The position numbers were made by a program, and so were the translations under genes. From contig LGRX02025860.1 in the NCBI GenBank assembly GCA_001247695.2, positions 1 to 62,357 on the forward strand: a stretch of DNA of 62,357 nucleotides, in the 5' to 3' direction. Positions within the stretch are counted from its first letter, which is position 1; the number at the start of each line of letters is the position of its first letter. This document shows, in pieces, positions 20,603 to 30,698 of this stretch. This DNA comes from Cymbomonas tetramitiformis (Eukaryota; Chlorophyta; Pyramimonadophyceae; Pyramimonadales; Pyramimonadaceae). The notes below the pieces were generated by a model that was not told where the DNA came from, did not search any database, and worked only from the letters and a program-made list of their open reading frames with translations.

Positions 20603-20650
20603 ACTCGACCATGGTCGAGTGAGACCTCGGTTGAACTCAACCGAGGTCTC
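20603..20650. repeat. Two adjacent perfect palindromes
   Basis: 20603-20620 is an 18-bp perfect palindrome (ACTCGACC then its complement around CATG). 20621-20650 is a hairpin with 14-bp perfect arms (GAGACCTCGGTTGA) and a 2-nt loop. They lie just outside the PAT-like element. Confidence 0.85.
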
Positions 20651-20961
20651 AACCACGAAATTTCGGGTCTCACGATCAAAAAACCGAACCGAAGCGTCCG
20701 ATCGAAAATTCTTTCCATCGTGTCCGCGAAACGCAGTGATGACACCTTGGTTTAAACCACGGTTTCCATTTCGTGGTTTAAAGCACCATTAGTAGTCTAG
20801 TATCAGTGTGTCACATAGTGATTGTTGAGACTTGAGACTTGAGAGTCAGAGTCGAGAGTGAGAGTGTGCAGTGTGCGATGTGGATCGGCAGAACCAAAGC
20901 GAAAGCGGCAGCAGCGCAGCACGGAACCATCTCCATCTGGCGTGGGTTATCTTATTATTAT

Positions 20962-21113
20962 CAGGGTTCGGCGATCGCAAAATTGATCGCGATCATGATC
21001 GCGATCAGTTCGCGAACAGGCCTGATCGTATAAAATATGGTCTGTTCGCGATCACCCCTATTTTTGGTGATTATACGATCTGATCGCGATCATGATCGCG
21101 ATCAAAAATCGGG
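20962..21113 (+). repeat. Foldback repeat rich in GATCGCGATC
   Basis: It starts CAGGGTTCGGCGATCGC and ends AAAAATCGGG, with several GATCGCGATC palindromes inside. A related segment in opposite orientation lies at 30831-30980. It looks like a short foldback or MITE-like element; target duplications are not clear. Confidence 0.6.
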
Positions 21114-21243
21114 TTTACTCTGTCGGTGTTCCGGCGCTTTTCTTAGTCTCATTGCTTCATCGTGGACAGCAGAACCGATCCCTTGGCTTGCATGGAGCGT
21201 GGAGGCCGTCGCTGCTTCTTTCATATATCCGTGTTTGAATTGT

Positions 21244-21558
21244 ATGATGGGCATGGAGACCGAGGCAGAATTTCGGCCACTGTTAAACCCTGAAAGTGAG
21301 ATGGAGACGGTGTGTGACGTACTGGAACCTGAAGTTGAGTCTGAAAACAGCAAGGCGCTCGTCGTGATAGCCAGTGAGGTCGAGTCTGTTGAGCTTGTTG
21401 AGCAAACCGCTGAGCTTGTTTCTGACAAGCCCGAAGTTGACCCTCACGCGCCCATTGATCCTGAGTCCATTAAGAACAACACTCCTACCAACTTCAACCA
21501 TCTTAGTAGACAGCAGTTTGCGACGTCGGTAGCTCATGATGATGATGAGTGTGCTTAG
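21244..21558 (+). CDS. Hypothetical acidic ORF
   Basis: A 104-residue frame from ATG 21244 is rich in Glu, Val and Ser, with no recognised domain. Its biased composition (long ESEVE-type runs) is what keeps it open and may be chance. It lies between the PAT-like element and B1. I cannot assign a function, and it may be an exon fragment of a decayed gene. Confidence 0.2.
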   Translation: MMGMETEAEFRPLLNPESEMETVCDVLEPEVESENSKALVVIASEVESVELVEQTAELVSDKPEVDPHAPIDPESIKNNTPTNFNHLSRQQFATSVAHDDDECA

Positions 21559-21653
21559 CATATTTCATATATGGCACTCGGAAGTAATATTTGTACAAGT
21601 AGCAATATTTCATGAAATATCGGAAATAATGTCTTATCCCTCTTTGCCATCTT

Positions 21654-21866
21654 TGCTGGATCTGACACTGTGACACTCAAAACTGTCACATGTCACTTCC
21701 TATGGTAGGCTGGGTGACCGTCACCAGTAGACGGGAAACACCCGTTAGGTATTTATGTATGCCTCTGATTTATCTATCACACTTTTACCGTTCTGATTCC
21801 GTAACCCTTAACTCAGGGTTTATCTCTCAGTTAGATATATATTACCGACGAACCATATATCTGCCA
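21654..21866 (+). repeat. 5' LTR of B1
   Basis: It starts TGCTGGATCTG and ends ATCTGCCA. It carries GTGACA/TGTCAC inverted repeats and the palindrome GGTGACCGTCACC. The leader after it begins GGTTTGGCCCCACTT, matching the position and core of the copia leader. Confidence 0.92.
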
Positions 21867-22278
21867 GGTTTGGCCCCACTTGCGCTTTGTTTAGCCACTG
21901 CGAGATTGCCACCATGAGTGGCTAAGCTCGGACGCCTGGGATGGAGTGAGGTGCTCCACGCGTGAGAGTGCCGGCAGTCACGGGTATGGCCTAAATTTTA
22001 TGGGTTGATTTACGGCACGCCGCACCGGTTGGAGAAAGATTTTCTACGGGTCTTAACGTTGGATTGGTTTGCGTTTTCTGGTTGGATCCCACACCGTTGC
22101 GTATTGGCCGCCGCTACCACACGACTTCCCGGAATCATTTGATCTCTCACGGCTGCCGTATCGGCGACCCGCGCGTTTCTTGGCCGCCCGAGACTGCCGC
22201 ACATCTCACGTTCCATTGCCTCACTCCGCCCCTTCAGTCCTTCTCAAGACGGTTGCTTCTACTCGAGCCACCGCTAGC

Positions 22279-24549
22279 ATGGCGAATCGCCGACGCGCAC
22301 TAGCCACGATTTTTGATTCAGCAGCTGCGAGACACGCCAACACTCCAGCCACGCCGCCGGCAGCTCAGCCGGCTGCCAATTCAGCAGGTGCTGCGTTCCT
22401 GGCCTCGGTGCGTACGCTTCAACAGGAGCACTTCGACATGAAGGTCTCCAAGTCCGTTCGCCAAAAGTTATTCGAGGACAAGAACGGGCGATTTTCCGGG
22501 ACTGAGTGCCACGCGTCCGCGCTCTTCGCCAGGATGGTCTCTGCGCTGCAGACTGCATTTGTCACGGAGGACATTGGTTTCGCACCCCTTTTCCTACTGG
22601 ACGATGCTACCCTCCCCGTCCGCGTGGAGGCCAACACCTTATTGTTCTCCACGCTCGAGCTCATGGTTGACCCCGCGTCGCCAGCAGCGGACTGGATGGA
22701 CTCCTCACACTCCACGTTCCCGAACGACGGTAAGCGGGTGCTGCTTGAGTTTGCCCGCCGCATGATCCCGGCGGGTGACCCCTTTCAGGGCCAGGCAGAC
22801 ATGTTGGGCATCCGCATCTCTGCGGGCGTGGACCCGCATGACAAGATCAGCGACTTCAACGCCGCTCTGAAGGCTGCGAGGACGCGGTCGACGCTCCACG
22901 ATGAGGACGTGAAGGCGCTGTTCATTAAGTCCCTCGACACCGTCTTCTACCAGCCAGTGGTGTCGCGGTTGCTTCTCCATGATCAACGAGCCGCTCACGA
23001 CCTCCTCACGATTCAACAATGGGTACGTGAATGCTACTCCGAGCACGTGCGGGCGGGCACCGCCACGGCGTCCGCGCACCGCTACTCCCACGGTACGCAT
23101 TTCATGGAGGGGGCCGCCGATGACTCCAGTGGACCCGGTGAGCTCGCGGACTTGAGGACGATGGTCCTCGACTTGAAACGTCGATTAGCTACATTCCTCG
23201 ACACCGCCGAGTCCGGACCGGCTCCGCGGGGGTTTACTCCTCGCGCGGACAAGCCGGACCGCCGCATTAAGACGCGTTTCGCGGCCTCGCCCCTCCCCAA
23301 GGGGGGGAATTGGTCGCAATCCATCTCCAAGAAGGTGGCGTTCCATCGCGACACCGGCGCGACCGTGCCGTACTGCCAAAATCAGGTGTGCGCGAAAGGC
23401 AAGGCGCGGCATTGGCATCGAGACTGCCCGAACGGGGGCCGGACCGGGCTCTCGGCCTACGCTTTTGCTGAAGAGGCCGAAAACTCGGTGTTGGCCGCAA
23501 GATTTCAACATGCCATTGACCACGACGACGCCGAGGAGTTCGACGCCCTTTGCATGCTCGCGGGCGGGAAGCCGGACATCTTCGCCGACCTCTCCGCGTG
23601 CTCTTTCTGCGAGGAGGACGGTGAGGCCCTCGTGTCCGCCGTCACCGAGTTCTCCGAGTTGGCGCGCGCGGCGGGAGATTCGACATTCAACGTCAACACC
23701 TTCACTGCCGACTTGCCGGTGGTGTCGGAACCGCCCGCGCACTCCCCGCCCGCGTCGGTCGAGTCCGAGGAAGAATGGGCCGGTCCGCCAAACCCCTTCT
23801 GCCCTCCCGTCACCCGCACGTTCGCCGATTTCATTGGGAGCACGGGGATTGCATTGGTGCCCGGCGAGCCGGCCCCGAGCATGAATTTGCTCTCCGCGGT
23901 TGAGGGGCCGGAACGCGTGATGGACTGCAAGCCCGCGACTTACGCCACGAGCGACGATGACGACGAGGACGACCCGGTGGCACTGCCGCGGCCACGGTAC
24001 GGCTGCGGGAACGGCGTTCCGAGGTTCGCGAGGTCTCTCCTCACTTCCTCCTTGGTGTGCGCACTCTTTGTGATTTGTGCCGCCGCCGCGCCGCACGCCG
24101 TTGCCGGTGTCGGTGGTGCCGGTGCGCGCACATGCACGGGTCCACCGGTCGGTGGTGCTACGTGGACTGCCTCAGCAGTCCCGGCCACGGAGGCTTCGCC
24201 AACTGAAATGGTTCATGACGTGCCGTGTGCTATTCCGCCTCGTCGCCACCGGCGGGAGCAGAGACGGCAGGGCCTCTATATGGCTCCGGTGCCGTGGCAT
24301 CCCGGGCCGCCGCCGCCTGCCGAGTTGTTTGAGGACGGTCCTCCGCTGTCGCCGGCGTCATCTTCAGATGGCGAGGCCCCACCGTCGGGCAACACTTGGC
24401 AGCACCCCGGTACGGTGCAGCCTCCTGTGATCGAGGATTCGTCAATTTCTTCTACGAATGATTCACTACCGGCCCCGGGGGCCGGCAACTACTTCACAAT
24501 CACGCTGCTCCGAGCCGGGCCGCCAGCTCCGGAGACCTCTAGTGGCTGA
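22279..24549 (+). CDS. Gag-like protein of B1 with zinc knuckle and transmembrane segment, intact
   Basis: ATG 22279 (MANRRRAL) is chosen because it is conserved in B2; the frame is open back to 22069. The predicted product is 756 residues. An N-terminal helical capsid-like region (about 22380-23100) is followed by a basic linker. A knuckle-like motif (CQNQVC...H..RDCPNGGR, about 23370-23440) precedes acidic stretches with DDDDED. A hydrophobic segment (SLVCALFVIC, about 24030-24085) and a Pro-rich tail complete it. The H-x-x-RDCPxGGR string is shared with family A, tying the two families together. No protease is encoded. A role as particle protein is inferred from position and motif; the membrane segment is unusual for Gag. 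Confidence 0.75.
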   Translation: MANRRRALATIFDSAAARHANTPATPPAAQPAANSAGAAFLASVRTLQQEHFDMKVSKSVRQKLFEDKNGRFSGTECHASALFARMVSALQTAFVTEDIGFAPLFLLDDATLPVRVEANTLLFSTLELMVDPASPAADWMDSSHSTFPNDGKRVLLEFARRMIPAGDPFQGQADMLGIRISAGVDPHDKISDFNAALKAARTRSTLHDEDVKALFIKSLDTVFYQPVVSRLLLHDQRAAHDLLTIQQWVRECYSEHVRAGTATASAHRYSHGTHFMEGAADDSSGPGELADLRTMVLDLKRRLATFLDTAESGPAPRGFTPRADKPDRRIKTRFAASPLPKGGNWSQSISKKVAFHRDTGATVPYCQNQVCAKGKARHWHRDCPNGGRTGLSAYAFAEEAENSVLAARFQHAIDHDDAEEFDALCMLAGGKPDIFADLSACSFCEEDGEALVSAVTEFSELARAAGDSTFNVNTFTADLPVVSEPPAHSPPASVESEEEWAGPPNPFCPPVTRTFADFIGSTGIALVPGEPAPSMNLLSAVEGPERVMDCKPATYATSDDDDEDDPVALPRPRYGCGNGVPRFARSLLTSSLVCALFVICAAAAPHAVAGVGGAGARTCTGPPVGGATWTASAVPATEASPTEMVHDVPCAIPPRRHRREQRRQGLYMAPVPWHPGPPPPAELFEDGPPLSPASSSDGEAPPSGNTWQHPGTVQPPVIEDSSISSTNDSLPAPGAGNYFTITLLRAGPPAPETSSG

Positions 24550-24803
24550 GATTGTTCACACCGTGCCTGCCTGGAGGTTAACTATAGTGTGACTTCCTAG
24601 ATGTGCAGAAGAGCTCTCTGAATTTGAGCTGTGTTTAGGGTTTTGGCAAAAATAACAGCAGTACCTGACAATCTTTGCTGTGAACTGGGACCGCCCTGAC
24701 CAAGAGTACAGGCCCCCAGTTGTGCTACAGTTTCCTCCCGAAGTTGAGTAGGGAGTTTGTTACTTCGTTTCGCTACTAGCTACGGTCACCACCCTAGGTG
24801 GTG

Positions 24804-25017
24804 TGCTGGATCTGACACTGTGACACTCAAAACTGTCACATGTCACTTCCTATGGTAGGCTGGGTGACCGTCACCAGTAGACGGGAAACACCCGTTAGGT
24901 ATTTATGTATGCCTCTGATTTATCTATCACACTTTTACCGTTCTGATTTCCGTAACCCTTAACTCAGGGTTTATCTCTCAGTTAGATATATATTACCGAC
25001 GAACCATATATCTGCCA
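24804..25017 (+). repeat. 3' LTR of B1
   Basis: Matches 21654-21866 except for one extra T. It is preceded by the G-rich AGGTGGTG tract. Confidence 0.92.
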
Positions 25018-25047
25018 ATCTTTGCATTTATCAAAATGTTGTGAATA

Positions 25048-25365
25048 ATGCCTCCTCATTGCATATATGACCCTAACGATTCCACGGCATTTGTTTACTT
25101 CAGAACACCGCAAGGATTGCATATATGTGACCCGCAAATTTTCATTCCACGGCATTATTTGTTTAGTGTTACTTTATTTCCGATATCACCGCAAGGATTG
25201 CATATGACCGCAATTTCTCATCCCACGGCATTATTTGTTTATTTCATATCACCGCAAGGATTGCATATGACCGCAAATTTTCATTCCACGGCACTATTAT
25301 TTGTTTATTTCATATCCGCACCGCAAGGGGATTGCATATGACCGCGATTTCCGATTTCACGGCAT
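25048..25365 (+). repeat. Tandem repeat of about 63 bp, interrupted by the pogo-like transposon
   Basis: About five units share the strings CACCGCAAGGATTGCATATG and CACGGCATTATTTG. The array stops at 25365, and one more unit continues at 30697-30770 on the other side of the transposon, so the insertion split the array. Confidence 0.88.
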
Positions 25366-25367
25366 TA

Positions 25368-25391
25368 CTGCGCTTACACTATTGATTTTAA
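25368..25391 (+). repeat. Left terminal inverted repeat of the pogo-like transposon
   Basis: 24 bp, the perfect inverse of 30673-30696. Confidence 0.95.
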
Positions 25392-25762
25392 ACATAATTA
25401 ATTAATTGGGGAAATTTATAGTATCCGTTTACAATTTTCAGAAATTAAATAACTCGCGCGAGCGACAAGTGTCCAACAAATCAATAGTGAATAAATAAAT
25501 ATGTCTGAGCCTATCGACCCTGTCAATAGGAACAAGAAATAGTTTCAAAACTAAATAAAGATCTCCATCGCACGACATACAACAATCGATAGTGACGAAA
25601 TTAATTAATGATATCATCCCACGGCATACCATTGCCGAGGCAAGGCGACGGAAGGCGCTCGTTGACATGGCGAGCGGCAAACAGATTCGAGAACCCTCTC
25701 AGGTTCTTATTGTTCCAGCCATTCAGCCGCCTTGACCTTCATAGCGACAGTGATAGAGTGTC

Positions 25763-28630
25763 ATGAGCGTTCCTGACCACGATTGTTTGATATGTAAGGC
25801 AAGGGGATATGCTCCTGGACCATGTCAATGTGTCCCCGTTACCCTGGGTGACATGTTGGCTAAGCGTCGGCGGTTGGACAAGCTACCTCAAGCTTCTATC
25901 TTTAGCAGCTTAGGGGTGAAGAGAGGGGTGAAGAGCACGAACAACGACCCCGTGGTGCGCAGGCCCAAGTTGAGTGACACCGAAAAAAAACGAGGAATAT
26001 GTGGAGGAGACGATGGCAGTGAGGAGGAGCAGGAGGAGCTGAACGAAGCTGAGAAGCGGTGGCAGCCTGTTTTATACAAGGCGTTCCAGAAGTCCAAGGT
26101 CGTCGTAGGTCGTCCCAAGAAAACAGCCTTCGAGAACGGCTCTCTGCCTTTTCAAAAAGTCGACTGTAAAGCTATCCGGGCATACGTCGCCTCACGTGAC
26201 TATGCCGTTTTCCCGAAGAGAGGCGCTTTCGAATCTGATGAGGATTTTTTCCTGTGGTTGGACATGGAAGAGAATAATCCCGAGCTGGCGCAGACTGCGC
26301 AGACTGCATCTTCCGTCGATAATTTCCAAAAGAAAACGTATCGGTGGTCTCCTCTCGAGATCGAGGTAGTGATGAAGAAGTACAAGCAGCTAGGTGGTAA
26401 TAAGCTAGCCACTGTCCGCTGGTTTCGAGAAAACCTTTCAGGGTCCATCATCGCAGCTCGCCTACACGCCTCGGATATTCAGTGGTGGGAGAAAACCTAT
26501 GTCCAGGCAACCTCCAATCTTCAATCTGCTCCATTCAAGCGAGGGCGTGCTAAGGCGCTCAATGAGGCGTCCGAGTTTTATCGTCGTGTGGTACAGGTCG
26601 TTAAGAAACACCTTGCGGCAGGCTTGCCCGGTAACGCGACAGTTATTTCCAGCCTCATTCGTTCCTTGGTGGCGCGAGAGGACCCCTCATCTTTGTCCTC
26701 TAAATTCACCGTTTCCCCCTCCTGGACCTATGCGTTTTTACACTCTGAGGACATGGTCGCACGCAGAGCCACGACTAACAGGAAGGAGCCAAACGACTGG
26801 GAGTTTCAGTTCGAGCGTCAGATATTGCGCATTGCACACATTGTGCGCTTATACAATATCCCACCTGCTTTGGTAATCGGTTTCGATCACAGCGGTTTTC
26901 AGATTCTCCCCCTGAAGAATACCACCTGGGCTGAGAGGGGTTCTTCCGTGGTTCCTATGATTGGTCTGGATGATATGCGACAGATCACCGGCGTCGTAGT
27001 GGAAGCGCTAGGCGACAATTTCGAGGGCTTAGTTGTAGGAATGCAGCTTGTCTACCAGGGGAAAACCGATCGGTGCTTGCCAGACCGTGAGCACAGGGCG
27101 AAGGATATGTTTTCCGACTTTATTTTTGGTTATACCTATAACCATTGGGCAGACGAAGACACCAACGTCGATCTCTTTGCAGACATCATTGTTGTGCACC
27201 TCCTGGCTGTCAAAGCGCGCTTGAAGTTGCTTGATGATCACAAGGCCTTAGTGATCCTCGATGCTTGGCCTGTTCAGAAGACCGAGTCCTTCCGGGGACG
27301 CGTGCGCAGTAAGTGGCCGTGGATAGTCCTGTTGTATATTTTTGCTGGTGGTACAGGAAGATCGCAAAAGTACGACATTGATGGGGCGAATGTTATGAAG
27401 CCCAAACTGAATGAGCGCGCGGGACTGTATGTCCAGAAGCAGGTATGTGCGTAGTTTCGTTGCCCGCCCGCCAACGTTCCGTCGTTTACCAAGGGTGTCG
27501 ATCAATCTATAGAAGTAGATTTCGTTCGCGATCGGAGTGGTTGGTGGTTCATCTGTTGCAGTTTACTGAACGACTGGACGCTGGGGAGAACCCTGAGGAG
27601 ATTCGTCTCGACTTGACGCTGAGCACCCTCAAAGTGCAGCAGCTATACTGGATGGGAGAGGTGTACGCTGAGTTCAAGGCGAATGTTCCGGCACGCACAG
27701 AAGGATGGGTGAAGACCAAGGTGCCGCTTGCATTTACTCAGGAGTGGCAAGAGCGTGCCCTGGTTTGGCATGAGGAGGGGAAGCTCTGGAAAGGGAATAC
27801 GGTGGAGGAGGTGCCCGTGGGAGAAGAGCCAACCCCTTTGGCAACCCAAGACGACATGGACGTGGGGCCTTTCACAGATGGGGCGGCCGCGCAAGCAATG
27901 CTTGCACCGACTCACGAGCCCCTCTCAAGCAGGTATGTCTTCATAGTGCGTGCAACTACGTATGCGACTGCATCTTTGAAGTAAGAGCATGCGAGTAGAA
28001 AGTTACGTAGCAACGAACACTTCGTTCATATTAACTGCTGCCGTGTGTGACGTCAACAGGGGCACTTTTGAGTCAGAAGGTGGAGCTGCTGTCATAGCTA
28101 ACAAAAATAAGGCTAAACAGGGCATCACTGCTGAGGATCTCGAGTACGAACTCGAGGACATGACGCCTGAAACGGTATGCGTGTGTCTTGCGGAGGGACG
28201 AGACGAGTTTTCCTTTGCAGTGAAGGTTGGGAGGAGTATCTCGCCACCTTTGCACTTGCTTCATGTGCTGGATCTTGACCTGGAGGGCAGTAAGATAAAG
28301 TGGCAGTGGTACCGCCCACGTGCCAATTCCGTCAGCAACGCGAAGACACGTGTGATGGACTTTTCCGACTTGGAGGACGGGTTCTATGCAGGAAAGAACC
28401 CCGTCACGGCTTGGTGTGATTTCTTCACTGACGAGTTTGTTTATTGCTGGGAACTAGAAGAGGGGGATGACGTGGGCTCTATTCCGATCGAGTTCCACGC
28501 TACCATTAGCACCAACCTCAGGGCAATCGTGAAAGCAAAGAACTGTGCTAAAAAGAAGGGGGCAGATGCCACTTGCGCCCCTGCCATAGACACCGCAGAA
28601 GCCAGTACCTCTGGTTCTCGTGCTTCGTAG
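25763..28630 (+). CDS. DDE transposase, pogo-like, with two introns
   Basis: Three exons are proposed: 25763-27442, 27562-27932, 28060-28630. Both introns (119 and 127 nt) start GTATGT and end CAG, and splicing gives one frame of 873 residues. N-terminal Cys pairs (CLICK...CQC) suggest a zinc-binding end, and a helix-turn-helix region follows. The DDE core is all in exon 1: D in GFDHSGF (near 26885), the WAERGS and DDMRQITG blocks, QLVYQGKTDRCLP (near 27050), D in VILDAWP (near 27255) and D in QKYDID (near 27370). After splicing, the sequence runs from YVQKQ into FTERLDAGE and then LDLTLSTLK, the block expected after the core in this family. The C-terminal domain in exon 3 is not recognised. 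No inactivating change is seen if the introns are right. Confidence 0.8.
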
Positions 28631-28831
28631 GTTCTACAATATCATACAGTAAGCGCTTATGATAAAGAGCTCACCGCGATATCCACGCAATATCCACGTT
28701 GCTAAAGTGAACTGTGTTACGACTTACTGTGCCCTTAATAATAAGTGTTCAGTACTGTAAGACAAAGATCGATATTTCGATATTGTGCAGTAAGCTTGTT
28801 CATAATGCATATCTCCATATCACCATACAAT
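28531..28831 (+). repeat. Internal duplication, copy 1 (transposase 3' end and downstream)
   Basis: It covers the last coding bases and the 3' flank. It recurs at 29877-30415, where a solo LTR interrupts it. The minisatellite lies between the copies, itself bordered by a repeated TTACGTATTTCGGGCCTTG string (28867, 29784). Confidence 0.85.
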
Positions 28832-28932
28832 ACCTATGTTGCATGATACGCCCCCGGGGCGTAAATTACGTATTTCGGGCCTTGTGAGTTTTACGCGTAA
28901 CACGTAACATGCCATAGGAATCTCACCCAAAT

Positions 28933-29725
28933 ATAGGCTGAAATTCAAGCTATATATGAGCTGAAATTCAGCCTATATATGAGGCTATATATGAGCTGAA
29001 ATTCAGCCCATATATGAGGCTATATATGAGCTGAAATTCAGCCTATATATGAGGCTATATATGAGCTGAAATTCAGCCTATATATGAGCTGAAATTCAGC
29101 CTATATATGAGCTGAAATTCAGCCTATATATCACCTGAAATTCAGCCTATATATATATATATATATGACCTGAAATTCAGCCTATATATGAGCTGAAATT
29201 CAGCCTATATATGAGGCTATATATGAGCTGAAATTCTGCCTATATATATATGAGCTGAAATTCAGCCTATATATCACCTGAATTTCAGCCTATATATGAG
29301 CTGAAATTCAGATATATGCTGAAATTCAGCCTATATATGAGCTGAAATTCAGCCTATATGTGAGGCGATGTACAAGCTGAAATTCAGCCTATATATGAGC
29401 TGAAATTCAGTCTATATATCACCTGAAATTCAGCCTATATATGAGCGCTGAAATTCAGCCTATACATGCGCTGAAATTCAGCCTATATATGAGGCTATAA
29501 AGGAGCTGAAATGTAGCCTATATATGTGCGTATATATGACGGCTGAAATTCAGCCTATATATGAGCTGAAATTCAGCCTATACATGAGGCTATATATGAG
29601 CTGAAATTTAGCCTATATATGAGCTGAAATTCAGCCTATAAATGAGCTGAAATGCAGCCTATATATGAGGATATATATGAGCGGAAATTCAGCCTATATA
29701 TGAGCTGAAATTCAGCCTATATATG
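28933..29725 (+). repeat. AT-rich minisatellite
   Basis: About 30 units of 20 to 38 bp are built from GAGCTGAAATTCAGCC and TATATATG. The units are near-palindromic, so the array can fold extensively. It lies downstream of the transposase gene inside the transposon. Confidence 0.95.
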
Positions 29726-29876
29726 AATCGCGATTTTACGCCACCCAGCGTAAAATTTGCCCGGAAATTAAGCCGACGTAAATTACGCGTAAATTACGTA
29801 TTTCGGGCCTTGTGAGTTTTACGCGTAACACGTATCATGCAACATAGTACAATACTGTATCTCGATGAAAGCGAAG

Positions 29877-30415
29877 AACTGTGCTAAAAAGAAGGGGGCA
29901 GATGCCACTTGCGCCCCTGCCATAGACACCGCAGAAGCCAGTACCTCTGGTTCTCGTGCTTCGTAGGTTCTACAATATCATACAGTAAGCGCTTATGATA
30001 AAGAGCTCACTGCAATATCCACAGCTTCGTTCGTTGCTAAAGTGAACTGTGTTACGACTTACTGTGCCCTTAATAATAAGTGTTCAGTACTGTAAGACAA
30101 AGATCGATATTTCGATATTGTACGGTAAGCTTGTTCATAATACATATTGCGAGGAAGACAGATCCGCTGTCCGGCTAAGCTCGCTGAGAATCAAACTGAT
30201 AATCACATAACTAGTGTCTGGCCGAGGCTTTATGCTCTCGGAAACCCAGACAGTGAAACAAGACTGTACTACTGTACTGTACTACTGTACATTACAGTGC
30301 TAGAATGTCACGGACACGATACGGAAGCAGGGTCCGGCTAGGGGCTAGTCAGAGCCCATAATAACTAAGCCTAAACCCGAAGTCCAGCACATATCTCCAT
30401 ATCACCATACAATAT
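29877..30415 (+). repeat. Internal duplication, copy 2, interrupted by a solo LTR
   Basis: A second copy of 28531-28831. It carries a non-functional copy of the last transposase codons and a 242-bp solo LTR at 30148-30389. Confidence 0.85.
30148..30389 (-). mobile_element. Solo LTR of a TGCTGGA-type family
   Basis: Read on the minus strand it begins TGCTGGACTTCGGG and ends CCTCGCA. A 5-bp duplication CATAT flanks it (30143-30147, 30390-30394). The uninterrupted sequence is seen at 28809-28816. The start matches the A and B family LTRs, although the body differs. Confidence 0.8.
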
Positions 30416-30672
30416 TGTATCTGAAAGACTGCATTATCAATGTTAATTATTAATTTATGGGTCGATCTTGCTGGTGCAACAAAGTAATAGCTAAAATATT
30501 AATTAAGTCTGGGTCGATCTCGTATACCAATAGGAACAAGAAATAGTTTTAAAAGTAATTAATTTCGTAGATCTCGCAATGTCCAACAATACATAGGAAA
30601 AATATTAAATTAATTCGAATCAGCATAAAACCCCTATTGAAAAAAATTTCTTATTGATGAGGCCTTGGGGGG

Positions 30673-30696
30673 TTAAAATCAATAGTGTAAGCGCAG
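30673..30696 (-). repeat. Right terminal inverted repeat of the pogo-like transposon
   Basis: The perfect inverse of 25368-25391, followed by TA. Confidence 0.95.
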
Positions 30697-30698
30697 TA

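Larger units (their letters stand above)
21654..25017 (+). mobile_element. Gag-only LTR retrotransposon B1, young copy
   Basis: LTRs of 213 and 214 bp differ by a single base indel. A 5-bp target duplication ATCTT flanks the element (21649-21653, 25018-25022). It encodes one intact gag-like protein and no enzyme. The near-identical LTRs show recent movement, so a helper element must have been active recently. A broken sister copy lies at 55506-58930. Confidence 0.92.
25368..30696 (+). mobile_element. Pogo-like (Tc1/mariner superfamily) DNA transposon, apparently intact
   Basis: Perfect 24-bp inverted repeats begin CTGCGCTTACAC at both ends (25368-25391, 30673-30696), flanked by TA on each side (25366-25367, 30697-30698). 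TA duplication with a DDE transposase is diagnostic of the superfamily. The host sequence is a tandem repeat that resumes directly after the right TA. The 5.3-kb length is inflated by a minisatellite, an internal duplication and a nested solo LTR. Confidence 0.9.

Noticed and set aside
27443..27454. A 12-nt mini-intron in the transposase
   Set aside because: It is too short to be spliced. The 119-nt intron 27443-27561 gives better family continuity and matches the second intron in size and donor.
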